In this document: positions 19,332 to 27,616 of the stretch, one piece after another
Layout: every line of letters starts with the position of its first letter
Numbering within the stretch: the stretch's first letter is position 1
Origin: JAETTH01 sp964455975
GTDB taxonomy: Bacteria; Bacillota; Clostridia; TANB77; CAG-508
Direction: 5' to 3'
Assembly: GCA_964455975.1 (NCBI GenBank)
Contig: CAYVYP010000010.1
Span: 1 to 32,048 of the forward strand
Length of the DNA stretch: 32,048 bases
Position numbers and translations under genes: made by a program
The notes under the pieces: model-generated
Seen by the model: the letters and a program-made list of their open reading frames with translations, nothing else
Told to the model about the DNA's origin: nothing
Database searches by the model: none

Positions 19332-19364
19332 ACTAAAAATTAATATTATAAGGAGATTGATTAT

Positions 19365-20756
19365 ATGGAAAAATTAGTTATTAAAGATTTATATAGAAAT
19401 TTTGAAAAATTTGAAAATAAAGAAATTTCTATTTCTGGTTGGGTTAGAACGATTAGAGATTCTAAAACCTTTGGTTTTATAGAAATAAATGATGGTTCTT
19501 TTTTTAAAAATGTACAAGTTGTTTTCGATGAAATTTTAAATAATTTTTCTGACATTTGTAAATTATCTATTAGTTCATCTATTAGTGTTACTGGTAAAGT
19601 TATAAAAACAGATGGTGCAAAACAGCCATTTGAAATTAAAGCAAGTAAAATAGATATTATAAATGTAGCTGCTTTAGATTATCCACTTCAAAAGAAAAGA
19701 CATTCTTTTGAATATTTAAGAACAATATCTCACCTTCGTCCTAGAACAAACACTTTTAGTGCCGTTTTTAGAGTTCGTAGTGTACTTTCTTATGCAATAC
19801 ATAACTTCTTTCAAGAAAGAGGGTTTGTATATGTTCACACACCAATAATTACTTCAAGTGATGCAGAAGGTGCTGGAGAAATGTTTAACGTTTCTACACT
19901 AGATTATACTAATATTCCTAAAGCTAATGATGGAAAAATAGATTATTCAAATGACTTCTTTGGAAAACCAGCTCATTTAACAGTAAGTGGTCAATTAAAT
20001 GCTGAAACCTATGCTTTAGCATTTAGGAATGTATATACATTTGGTCCTACATTTAGAGCAGAAAATTCAAATACAGTAAAACATGCATCAGAATTTTGGA
20101 TGATAGAACCAGAAATATGTTTTGCAGATTTAAAAGATGATATGAACTTAGCAGAAGACATGGTTAAATATATCATTTCTTATGTATTAGAAAATTGCCC
20201 AGAAGAAATGGAATTTTTTAATAATTTTGTAGATAATACTTTACTTACAAGACTTGACAATGTTGTATCTTCAGATTTTGGAAGAATAACATATACAGAT
20301 GCAATTACTGAACTTGAAAAGCATAATAGTGAATTTGAATATCCTGTACATTGGGGAACTGATATACAAACAGAGCATGAAAGATTTTTATGTGAAAAAG
20401 TATTTAAAAAACCTGTTTTTGTTACAGATTATCCTTCTGAAATTAAAGCTTTTTATATGAAACAAAATCCAGATGGTAAAACAGTTGCAGCATCTGATTT
20501 ATTAGCACCAGGAATTGGAGAAATAATTGGTGGTAGCCAAAGAGAAGATAATTTAGAAAAATTAACTAAAAAAATGAATGAACTAGGAATGGATGAAAAA
20601 GACTATTGGTGGTATTTAGATTTAAGAAAATATGGTAGTGTACCACATGCAGGATTTGGACTTGGTTTCGAAAGAATGATGATGTATCTAACTGGTATGC
20701 AAAATATTCGTGATGTTATACCATTTGCAAGAACTCCACAAAATTGCGAATTCTAA
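19365..20756 (+). CDS. asnS: Asparaginyl-tRNA synthetase
   Basis: AsnRS charges tRNA-Asn with asparagine. The 463-aa product has the N-terminal OB-fold anticodon-binding domain (ISGWVRTIRDSKTFGFIEINDGS) and a class II catalytic core. Motif 1 is near the FFQERGFVYVHTPIITSSDAEGAGEMF region, motif 2 is TFGPTFRAENSNTVKHASEFWMIEPE, and motif 3 ends GFGLGFERMMMYLTG. The arrangement is AsnRS rather than AspRS. AAGGAG precedes the ATG. It contains no CGG at all, a useful control for the recoding pattern. Confidence 0.96.
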   Translation: MEKLVIKDLYRNFEKFENKEISISGWVRTIRDSKTFGFIEINDGSFFKNVQVVFDEILNNFSDICKLSISSSISVTGKVIKTDGAKQPFEIKASKIDIINVAALDYPLQKKRHSFEYLRTISHLRPRTNTFSAVFRVRSVLSYAIHNFFQERGFVYVHTPIITSSDAEGAGEMFNVSTLDYTNIPKANDGKIDYSNDFFGKPAHLTVSGQLNAETYALAFRNVYTFGPTFRAENSNTVKHASEFWMIEPEICFADLKDDMNLAEDMVKYIISYVLENCPEEMEFFNNFVDNTLLTRLDNVVSSDFGRITYTDAITELEKHNSEFEYPVHWGTDIQTEHERFLCEKVFKKPVFVTDYPSEIKAFYMKQNPDGKTVAASDLLAPGIGEIIGGSQREDNLEKLTKKMNELGMDEKDYWWYLDLRKYGSVPHAGFGLGFERMMMYLTGMQNIRDVIPFARTPQNCEF

Positions 20757-20776
20757 TTGTTGACAATTATGTAAAT

Positions 20777-20811
20777 AAAAAAATTCATCAGTATAATTGA
20801 TGAATTTTTTT
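20777..20811. terminator. Bidirectional terminator
   Basis: A long stem (AAAAAAATTCATCA with TGATGAATTTTTTT, loop GTATAAT approximately) has A- and T-runs on both sides. It serves asnS and the convergent Fur-family gene. Confidence 0.85.
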
Positions 20812-21211
20812 ATTTTCTATATTTAGAGCACTTTTTACAAGTACCAGTTAATTCTATTATAGTTGTATCTACTATAGCATCATATTCTGATGTTAATTTT
20901 TTTATATCATTATCTAATCTTTTTATTTGTGGTTCATATAAAAAGATATTCTGCACATCTTGGCATCTACTACATGTAAAATGGATATGTGGAAGTGTAC
21001 AAGCATCATATTTATCTGGTCCAGACCTTGCTTTTATTCTTATTATTACTCCTTCTTCACATAACTCGTCTAATATTCTATATACAGTATTAATTCCTAA
21101 ACTTAAATTTTCTTTTTTTAAGTCCATAAATAATTTTTCAGCAGTTGGAGTATCTTTTCTATTATTTAAAGATTCTAAAATCAAATCTCTTTCTTCACTT
21201 GATTTCTTCAT
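20810..21211 (-). CDS. Fur-family transcription regulator with altered sensing site
   Basis: Fur-family proteins are dimeric winged-helix repressors that sense metal or peroxide. The 133-aa product has the helix-turn-helix region TPTAEKLF...LGINTVYRILDEL, the PHIHFTCSRC segment and a C-terminal GTCKKCSK, giving the two CxxC pairs of the structural zinc site. Compared with PerR, the His before PTA (H37) is Thr, and the Asp five residues after the first CxxC (D104) is Asn, while the D and HxH ligands of YDACTLPHIH are kept. It may therefore sense a different signal. It is divergent from the next gene pair and has a nearby palindrome that may be its operator. Confidence 0.85.
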   Translation of the reverse strand: MKKSSEERDLILESLNNRKDTPTAEKLFMDLKKENLSLGINTVYRILDELCEEGVIIRIKARSGPDKYDACTLPHIHFTCSRCQDVQNIFLYEPQIKRLDNDIKKLTSEYDAIVDTTIIELTGTCKKCSKYRK

Positions 21212-21228
21212 TTTACATCTCCTTAATA

Positions 21229-21244
21229 CTATTAATATTAGTAG
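21229..21244. promoter_or_regulatory. Candidate operator palindrome upstream of the Fur-family gene
   Basis: CTATTAATATTAGTAG is a 16-bp near-perfect palindrome (one pair differs), just before the Fur-family start and in the 150-bp divergent gap. Its size and AT-rich form resemble Fur/PerR boxes. In such an AT-rich genome it could be chance. Confidence 0.3.
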
Positions 21245-21361
21245 ATTTTATATCATTTTACACTTTATGTCAATAAAATCAAATAAGTTTCATTTTTATG
21301 TTTTATTTTTCATTTTTTTATGTTACAATATAATGCATAATAAATTTATGGAGGTTTACTT

Positions 21362-21616
21362 ATGGAATTTAAAAAATGTAATCGCTGTGGATGTTTTTTT
21401 CTATCTAATGATAACGTATGTTGCAATTGTATGCCAAAAGATACTTTTGAATTAGGAAGTTTAAAAACTTATATTGAAAATACTGATAAAATTACTTCAT
21501 TAGAAACAATTTCTTATGATACTGGAATTTCAGTAAAAAATTTAAATAGATATCTAGGAAGAGAAGAATTTATTTCTTTATCTCAAAAAATAAATCAACA
21601 AAAAATACAATTATAG
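21362..21616 (+). CDS. Zinc-ribbon plus helical domain protein, YvyF-like
   Basis: The 84-aa product starts with a zinc ribbon (CNRCGCFF, then CCNC) followed by a helical part, LKTYIENTDKITSLETISYDTGISVKNLNRYLGREEF, that looks like a small helix-turn-helix. This plan matches the YvyF/flagellar-operon small regulators, though no flagellar gene is near, so a general DNA-binding role is as likely. It ends 12 bases before tyrS on the same strand and is probably co-transcribed with it. Confidence 0.65.
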   Translation: MEFKKCNRCGCFFLSNDNVCCNCMPKDTFELGSLKTYIENTDKITSLETISYDTGISVKNLNRYLGREEFISLSQKINQQKIQL

Positions 21617-21628
21617 GAGGATGTATAA

Positions 21629-22844
21629 ATGTCAAATGTTTTTGATACATTATATGAAAGAGATTTTATAGAGCAAATGACTGACCCAGATGAAGTTAAA
21701 GCTCTTTTTGAAAAGGAAAGTGTTCCATTTTATATTGGATTTGATCCAACAGCAGATAGCCTTCATGTTGGACATTTTGTTTCTATGATGGTAGCTAGTC
21801 ATATGCAAAAAGCAGGACATAAACCAATCATATTAATTGGTGGTGGTACTGCAACTATTGGTGATCCATCTCGGAAAGTCAGACATGAGAAGAATGATGT
21901 CTCGTGAAGAAATAAATCATAATGTTGAATGCTTTAAAATTCAAATGTCTAAATTTTTAGATTTTAAAGGACCTAATGCTGCTATTATTGTAGATAATGG
22001 TGATTGGCTTTTAAACTTAAATTTTATAGAATTTATGAGAGATGTTGGTTCTTTATTTAGCGTAAATAGAATGCTTTCAGCAGAATGTTATAAACAAAGA
22101 ATGGAACAAGGTCTTACATTTTTTGAACTTGGCTATATGCTTATGCAATCTTACGATTTTCTATATTTACATGATAAATATAATTGTAAATTAGAAATGG
22201 GTGGGAACGACCAATGGTCTAATATTATTGGTGGTGTTGAATTAATTAGAAAAATAGGAAAACAAGATGCATATGGTTTAACATTTAAACTTCTTACAAC
22301 TAAAGAAGGCAAAAAAATGGGAAAAACAGAAAAAGGTGCCTTATGGCTAGACCCTACGAAAACATCTCCATATGAATTTTATCAATATTGGAGAAACATA
22401 GCAGATGAAGATGTTAGAAAAGTTCTTTGCTTACTTACTTTCTTACCAATGGAAGAAATAAATAGATTATCTAATTTAAAAGATGAAAAAATAAATGAAG
22501 CAAAAAAAGTTGCAGCATTTGAGATAACAAAATTGATTCATGGACAAGAAGAAGCAAAAAAAGCTGAAGAAACTGCAAATGGATTATTTAATGGAAGCGG
22601 AAATATAGAAGGCATGCCTTCTACTAAAATAGAAAATGCTAATATTTCAATTTTAGATGCACTTGTTATTTCTAATCTTGCTCCTTCAAAGGGACAGGCA
22701 AAAATACTAATTTCTCAAGGTGGAATTTCTTTAAATGATAATAAAATATCTGATATATCTTATATTTTATCTGATAAAGATTTTAAAGATGGAATTGCAA
22801 TTTTAAGAAAAGGTAAAAAAGTATATCATAAATTAGAAATTTAA
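21629..22844 (+). CDS. tyrS: Tyrosyl-tRNA synthetase, read through one CGGA site
   Basis: TyrRS charges tRNA-Tyr. Two overlapping reading frames join at CGGA into a 404-aa protein (1216 bases, 3n+1). It has the class I HIGH motif as HVGH (residues 46-49), the GDPSGKS loop containing the shift glycine, GGNDQWSNI, the KMSKS motif as KMGKT near residue 230, and a C-terminal S4 domain (GQAKILISQGGISLND). AGGAGG precedes the ATG. Without the shift the protein stops after about 92 residues, before the KMSKS motif. As the only TyrRS in view and an essential enzyme, it argues strongly against simple pseudogene decay. Confidence 0.96.
21872..21875 (+). other. CGGA +1 recoding site in tyrS (Gly82)
   Basis: The context is CCA TCT CGGA AAG TCA. 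The shift restores the GDPSGKS motif of TyrRS. Unshifted reading ends at TGA after 11 codons. Confidence 0.93.
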
Positions 22845-22846
22845 TA

Positions 22847-22875
22847 AAAATCGGCTAATTAAAGCCGATTTTTTA
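22847..22875. terminator. Bidirectional terminator
   Basis: The stem AAAATCGGCT (22847-22856) / AGCCGATTTT (22863-22872) is followed by a T-run, between tyrS and the convergent nucleoside phosphorylase gene. Confidence 0.85.
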
Positions 22876-22895
22876 TTTTATCAATATACTTAATT

Positions 22896-24149
22896 TCAAT
22901 CTATTTGATAACAATTTTTCAATTCTTCTACTTGACTAATACACTCTTTATTTGAATGTATTGAACCTAATAAATCTCCTACTTTTACTTTATCTCCAAC
23001 CTTTTTTTCTAAAACAATACCTGCTGTATAATCAATATTATCTTCTTTTTTTATTCTACCTGCACCTAAATCATAAGCTATTTTAGCTACTTTTAAAGCA
23101 TCTATTTGTTTTATGACTCCTTCTTTGGCACTTACTACTGGAATTATGTATTTTGCTTTTTGAAACTTTTCTATATCTTCTATATGGCAACAATTTCCTC
23201 CCTGTTTTTCCACAAGTTCTTCGAATTTTTTAAGTCCTTTTCCACTTTTAATTGCATCTTCTACCATTTTTTCATTTTCTTCCAAATTTTCATTTATATC
23301 ACCAAGTTTTAGCATATAACTTCCTAATAATTTTACCACTTCTAATACATCTTCTTCAATTTTACCCTTTAAACTATTTATTGCTTCAATTACTTCTAGA
23401 TTATTACCTACAGCTTTTCCTAAAGGTTGCTCCATACTTGTTAAAATACAAACGGTTTCTTTATTTACTAATTCTCCGATTTTTTCCATTTTATTTGCTA
23501 ATTGTTCTGCTTCTTTTCTTGTTTTCATAAAAGCTCCGCTTCCATAAGTTACATCAAGTACAATTTTATCTGCTCCAGACGCTATCTTTTTACTCATTAT
23601 ACTAGAAGCTATAAGCGGAATACTATCTGTACAAGATATTGCATCTCTTAGGGCATATATTTTTTTATCAGCAGGTGCTAAATTTAATGTTTGACCTATC
23701 ATACTAATTCCTATATCTTTAACATTTTGAACAAATTCTCTTTCAGAGATATTCGTTTTATACCCCGGTATAGATTCTAGTTTATCAACAGTTCCTCCTG
23801 TAAAACCAAGTCCCCTACCAGACATTTTAGCTACTGGCACCCCAAGTGATGCAACTACTGGAAGTAAAATCAAACTAACCTTATCTCCTACACCACCAGT
23901 ACTATGTTTATCAACAATTACTCTTCCGATTTTTGATAAGTCTAATATATCTCCAGATTTTGCCATAGATAAAGTTAAATCAGCTATCTCTTCATCATCC
24001 ATTCCATTAATATATATTGCCATAATTAAAGCTGCCGCTTGATAATCTGTTATATTTTCTCTAGTATATGCTTGTATAAAATATTCTATTTCTACTTTTG
24101 TTAGCTTTTGCTTTTTTTGTTTCTTTGAAATTATATCTAAAATGTTCAT
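22896..24149 (-). CDS. pdp: Pyrimidine-nucleoside phosphorylase
   Basis: This enzyme splits uridine, thymidine or deoxyuridine with phosphate in nucleoside salvage. The 417-aa product has the N-terminal helical domain (TKVEIEYFIQAYTRENITDYQ), the phosphate-binding KHSTGGVGDKVSL, the SGRGLGFTGGTVDKLESIPG loop and the ALRDAISCTDSIPLIASSIMSKK signature, and a C-terminal barrel-sandwich domain (GAGRIKKEDNIDYTAGI, VGDKVKVGDLL). It is slightly shorter than usual (about 430). An AGAGGT site precedes the ATG. The thymidine-only enzyme (deoA) is close in sequence, so substrate range is not certain. Confidence 0.92.
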   Translation of the reverse strand: MNILDIISKKQKKQKLTKVEIEYFIQAYTRENITDYQAAALIMAIYINGMDDEEIADLTLSMAKSGDILDLSKIGRVIVDKHSTGGVGDKVSLILLPVVASLGVPVAKMSGRGLGFTGGTVDKLESIPGYKTNISEREFVQNVKDIGISMIGQTLNLAPADKKIYALRDAISCTDSIPLIASSIMSKKIASGADKIVLDVTYGSGAFMKTRKEAEQLANKMEKIGELVNKETVCILTSMEQPLGKAVGNNLEVIEAINSLKGKIEEDVLEVVKLLGSYMLKLGDINENLEENEKMVEDAIKSGKGLKKFEELVEKQGGNCCHIEDIEKFQKAKYIIPVVSAKEGVIKQIDALKVAKIAYDLGAGRIKKEDNIDYTAGIVLEKKVGDKVKVGDLLGSIHSNKECISQVEELKNCYQID

Positions 24150-24200
24150 TTTTACCTCTTTTCTATTAAATTATTAGTTATATATTTTTACACCTTATTC

Positions 24201-24350
24201 TTTCATTTATGTATTATTTATTTTTTAATGTAAGAAAGGTCTCCAAGGCTGGCTTCGAAAATCATAGATTTTCTTCGCTCGCGGGTAATCCGTGTGCCTC
24301 AAAGGGCTGTCGCCTCTTTCTATTAAAAAATAAATAATACATAAATGAAA
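24201..24350. repeat. 29-bp perfect inverted repeats around a GC-rich 92-bp core
   Basis: The arms at 24201-24229 and 24322-24350 are perfect reverse complements (29 bp, AT-only but for two C/G pairs). After a 3-base bulge the stem continues with AGAAAG (24233-24238) and CTTTCT (24316-24321). The core, 24230-24321, is about half G+C by eye, against roughly a quarter for the window, and contains an inner hairpin GAAAATC-ATA-GATTTTC. No ORF of note is present. It may be a miniature inverted-repeat mobile element or a structured RNA. It lies between rnhB and pdp. Confidence 0.75.
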
Positions 24351-24368
24351 TTCAATAATTTTTTTAAT

Positions 24369-24996
24369 TTAAATAAAATTTTTAGTAAAACTTCTCCTAT
24401 GAATAGGACATAATCCATATTCTTTTATAGCCTGAATATGCATAGCAGTTCCATATCCTTTATGTTTTGCAAAACCATATTGAGGATATATTTCATCCCA
24501 TTGTCTTATTATTCTATCCCTTGTTACTTTTGCAATGATAGATGCTGCTGCTATTGAATAGCATTTAGCATCACCTTTAATTATAGATTTATATGGAATT
24601 CCATCTGTATCTATTTTAGTTAAAGCATCAACTATTATTAAATCTGGCCTTATTTTTAAACCTTTAATAGCTTTTGTTAAACCTTCTTTTGTTGCATTTA
24701 ATATATTTACTTTATCAATTTGCTTTTCATCTATTACTGCTGCAAAATAGCTTATTGCCTTACTAGTTATTTCTTCATATAATAATTCTCTTTTTTTCTC
24801 TGATACTTTTTTTGAGTCATTTACTCCTTCTATCATTGAATCTCTTGGCATTATACAAGCTGCTACAACTACTGGTCCGTGCAAGTGGTCCACGCCCTGC
24901 TTCATCAATTCCACAAATATATTTTACTCCATTTATATATAATTCTTCTTCTATTTGTTTTAATTGGTTTAATCTTTCTTCTTCTTTTTCTTTCAT
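24369..24996 (-). CDS. rnhB: Ribonuclease HII, read through one CGGA site
   Basis: RNase HII cuts RNA in RNA-DNA hybrids and removes single ribonucleotides from DNA. The 208-aa product starts MKEKEEERLNQLKQIEE, with an AGGAGA site 6 bases upstream. The catalytic CGIDEAGRGPLAGPVVVAA block spans the shift, with Asp31 and Glu32 before it. Later come IIVDALTKI, SIAAASIIAKVTRDRI and KHKGYGTAMHIQAIKEYG. The length of 628 bases is 3n+1, as one +1 shift requires. Unshifted reading gives only the first motif and some 20 extra residues. Confidence 0.95.
24876..24879 (-). other. CGGA +1 recoding site in rnhB (Gly40)
   Basis: The context is CTT GCA CGGA CCA GTA. The shift restores the second Gly of the GRGPLAGPVVVAA active-site block. 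Unshifted reading reaches TGA after 20 codons. Confidence 0.94.
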
Positions 24997-25100
24997 ATAT
25001 TCTCCTATTTTAAGCTTTTTTTAATCTTCTTTGATTATTATAACCTTATAGTAATTAAAAATCAATTACACAAATTATTAAAATTTTAAAATAATACATT

Positions 25101-25121
25101 TTTTTCACATATTTTTCACAT
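25101..25121 (+). promoter_or_regulatory. Tandem TTTTTCACAT repeats upstream of htrA
   Basis: Two exact copies of TTTTTCACAT (25101-25110 and 25112-25121) are spaced 11 bp apart, about one helix turn, some 64-84 bases before the htrA ATG, in the place of a promoter/operator. They may bind a stress regulator. A TAATAT that could be a -10 lies near 25135. Confidence 0.35.
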
Positions 25122-25184
25122 TTCTCTTGTATCATAATATGCAATTAGGATAAGATAATAAAATAAATATTTTGGAGGTACAAA

Positions 25185-26441
25185 ATGGAAAACAATAATC
25201 AAGATGAAATACAATCATCACCAAAAGTAGAAAAAAAACAAGAACCTTTTAAATCTAGTTATAAAACTGTATCTGGATTTAATGATGAAAAAAAGACTAA
25301 ATTAAGTTTTGGAAAATCAATAGCATTACCATTTTTTTGTGGAATGTTAGGAACTGTTGTAGTAGGAAGTGTTGTATTAGGTATTCCTAATGTAAAAGAA
25401 AAAGTATTTGGCACAGGAACTATAATAACTTCAACATCTAATGGAAATACAACTACCCAAACTTTAACAGCAATTTCTTTAGCAGATTATTCTGAAACAG
25501 GAATAGGTGTTGCAAAAAAAGTTATGCCGTCAATTGTAGGAATAAAAGTTGAATATGTTGCAAACTCTGTATTTGGACGTTCTCAAACAGCTAGTGCTTC
25601 TGGTTCTGGAATTATTATTAGCGAAGATGGCTATATTTTAACAAATAATCATATTGTTAATTCCTCTTCAAGTTCTTCTTATTATGAACTTGAAAAAGCT
25701 AATAAAGTAACTGTAACTTTATACAATGATGAAACCTCTTATGACGCTACAATAGTAGGTACAGATGCTCAAACAGATTTAGCTGTTTTGAAAATAGAAA
25801 AAACAGGATTAACTGCAGCAGAACTTGGTGATTCTGATAGTATTCAAGTTGGTGAATGGGCTATGGCTATTGGTAATCCGCTTGGGTTAGATAATAGTGT
25901 TACAGGCGGTATGATAAGTGCAGTAAATAGATCTGTTACAGATGATGATGGTAAAACTTTTATTTTAATTCAAACAGATGCAGCTATTAATTCAGGTAAT
26001 AGTGGCGGAGCATTAGTAAATTCTAAAGGTCAAGTAATTGGTGTAAATACTTTAAAAATACAAGCAACAGGTGTTGAAGGTATGGGATTTGCAATTCCTA
26101 TAAATTCTACAAAAGATATATATTCTCAATTAATTCAATATAGTAAAGTAAAAAGACCTTATATTGGAATTAGTGGTATAGATTTAGATGAGAAAACTGC
26201 AACTTATAACAAATTAGTTGTTGGTATTTATGTAAAAGAAGTTGAAGATTTTTCAGCCGCACAAAAAGCTGATGTTAAAGCTGGAGACGTTATTATTGAA
26301 GCTGATGGAAAAAAAATAACCACTATGAATGAATTAAATGAAATAAAGAATTCTCATAAAATAGGTGATGAATTAAAAATTAAAATAAATAGAAATGGTG
26401 AAGAAAAAGAACTAAAATTAACTTTAGGAGAACAACCATAA
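25185..26441 (+). CDS. htrA: HtrA/DegP-type serine protease
   Basis: This is a membrane-anchored protease that degrades or handles misfolded proteins at the cell surface. The 418-aa product has a Lys/Glu-rich cytosolic N-terminus, one membrane helix (about residues 48-70), and a trypsin-like domain with the catalytic His in LTNNHIV, Asp in TDLAVLKI and Ser in NSGNSGGALVN. A single PDZ domain follows (about residues 310-410, KRPYIGISG...KAGDVIIEADG). GGAGG precedes the ATG. All active-site residues are present. Confidence 0.95.
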   Translation: MENNNQDEIQSSPKVEKKQEPFKSSYKTVSGFNDEKKTKLSFGKSIALPFFCGMLGTVVVGSVVLGIPNVKEKVFGTGTIITSTSNGNTTTQTLTAISLADYSETGIGVAKKVMPSIVGIKVEYVANSVFGRSQTASASGSGIIISEDGYILTNNHIVNSSSSSSYYELEKANKVTVTLYNDETSYDATIVGTDAQTDLAVLKIEKTGLTAAELGDSDSIQVGEWAMAIGNPLGLDNSVTGGMISAVNRSVTDDDGKTFILIQTDAAINSGNSGGALVNSKGQVIGVNTLKIQATGVEGMGFAIPINSTKDIYSQLIQYSKVKRPYIGISGIDLDEKTATYNKLVVGIYVKEVEDFSAAQKADVKAGDVIIEADGKKITTMNELNEIKNSHKIGDELKIKINRNGEEKELKLTLGEQP

Positions 26442-26501
26442 TTTTTCTGATTAATCACTTTTAGTTCACAAAATGGACAAAAAGGATTGATATATTATAT
26501 T

Positions 26502-26530
26502 TATAGTAAATGTTATACCTATTTACTATA
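26502..26530. repeat. 10-bp inverted repeat downstream of htrA
   Basis: TATAGTAAAT (26502-26511) and ATTTACTATA (26521-26530), loop 9 bases. It shares the 13-mer GTAAATAGGTATA (minus strand 26526-26514) with the inverted repeat after yabG (plus strand 8239-8251). There is no T-run on the plus strand, so it is not an ordinary terminator. Confidence 0.5.
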
Positions 26531-26557
26531 AAAAAGAAAACATCCCCTTTTATTTTC

Positions 26558-26597
26558 AAAAAGAAACTACTCCATTAACTTGAGTAGTTTCTTTTTT
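26558..26597. terminator. Bidirectional terminator
   Basis: A 13-bp stem (AAAGAAACTACTC at 26560-26572 with GAGTAGTTTCTTT at 26582-26594) with flanking A- and T-runs lies between htrA and the convergent anchored-protein gene. Confidence 0.85.
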
Positions 26598-26603
26598 ATC
26601 TTT

Positions 26604-27437
26604 TTAAAATGCAATTACATCATATTCTGATGTATAATTTTGATTTCCATATGCATATATTGCATAAATTCTCCCTGTTTTATCTACATAAAAATTTTCA
26701 GTCTTTGAAACAGTATATATACTACTTGTTAAATCTCTTTTATATGCACTATATCCTGAATTATTTAAAGCTTGTGCTAATTGGTTTATTTCTGTTATTC
26801 CAGTTTTTATCATTTTTTCTGCATCTACTATATCTATATTTTCTTTTGTAAATATATCATAAGCTGTTAAATTTTTTTGATTTTTTAAATCAAAACTATA
26901 TGTTTGTATTTGTATCCTTTGTGCATTTTCCCCTTCTTTTATAGTTGATTTTATTGCTATTGATAATATATTATTAGTTATATTAGCAGTATATTCTATA
27001 TTATATACTGTATATGCTTTTGATGAAGTTATTATTTCATTTGCTTTTAATATGAACATTGAATTTGTCGTTTCATTTAATTTTGATAATTCATATCCTT
27101 GTATATTAATTAATGGTATGTTTATATTTATATCATATTTATTGTCATTTTTTTGTTCTAACTTATAAGTAAAAACAAAATCCTCCTCTTGCTTATATTT
27201 TACTAAATTTGAATAATCATTTTCATCTTTATATAATTTATTATCAAATAAATTATTAAATTCTTCTTTTATTGCATCATAATCAGTTGTAATATTTACA
27301 TGATCCTCATTACTTACATTATTTTGTTCATTACTAACTTTTTTATTTCCAGTAATCTGAAAAATTAAAGCCATAATTACCGCTATTACGCATATTGCTA
27401 TTATAACAGCATATATTATTTTTCTTTTATTAAACAT
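26604..27437 (-). CDS. Membrane-anchored DUF3298/RsiV-like protein
   Basis: The 277-aa product has a short basic N-terminus, one membrane helix (about residues 7-29) and an outer domain. The outer part has YNIEYTANITNNILSIAIKS, IQTYSFDLKNQKNLTAYDIFTKEN and a final FYVDKTGRIYAIYAYGNQNYTSEYDVIAF. This is the layout of DUF3298 proteins such as RsiV and PdaC, where the domain senses lysozyme or accompanies a deacetylase. No ECF sigma factor lies next to it, so a sensor role is unproven. The assignment rests on pattern resemblance only. Confidence 0.6.
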   Translation of the reverse strand: MFNKRKIIYAVIIAICVIAVIMALIFQITGNKKVSNEQNNVSNEDHVNITTDYDAIKEEFNNLFDNKLYKDENDYSNLVKYKQEEDFVFTYKLEQKNDNKYDININIPLINIQGYELSKLNETTNSMFILKANEIITSSKAYTVYNIEYTANITNNILSIAIKSTIKEGENAQRIQIQTYSFDLKNQKNLTAYDIFTKENIDIVDAEKMIKTGITEINQLAQALNNSGYSAYKRDLTSSIYTVSKTENFYVDKTGRIYAIYAYGNQNYTSEYDVIAF

Positions 27438-27555
27438 AATAGTTATCTCTCTTTCACTTTTTTTACCATTATAACATTACTTATTTGGCTTTTCAATTAT
27501 TTTGTGTCCTTTTTGTAAATTTATGTTTTAACATATTGTTTTTAACTTCAATTCA

Positions 27556-27584
27556 TTGACTATTTAAGCTTTTTGCTGTATTAT
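27556..27584 (+). promoter_or_regulatory. Sigma-A type promoter of clpE
   Basis: TTGACT (27556-27561), a 17-bp spacer, and TATTAT (27579-27584), 33 bases before the clpE ATG. I did not find a CtsR box (GGTCAAA repeat) near it, so heat-shock control by CtsR is not supported. Confidence 0.7.
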
Positions 27585-27616
27585 TATAATATTATTTTAT
27601 ACAAGGAGTAAAATTT

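Noticed and set aside
19089..19364. T-box riboswitch ahead of asnS
   Set aside because: The leader from the best promoter is only about 30 bases and no T-box motif or specifier structure is visible.
24369..24914. A separate rnhB start at the Met at 24914
   Set aside because: The first residues from that Met are out-of-frame sequence with no homology; the conserved N-terminal RNase HII motif lies in the other frame and joins at CGGA.
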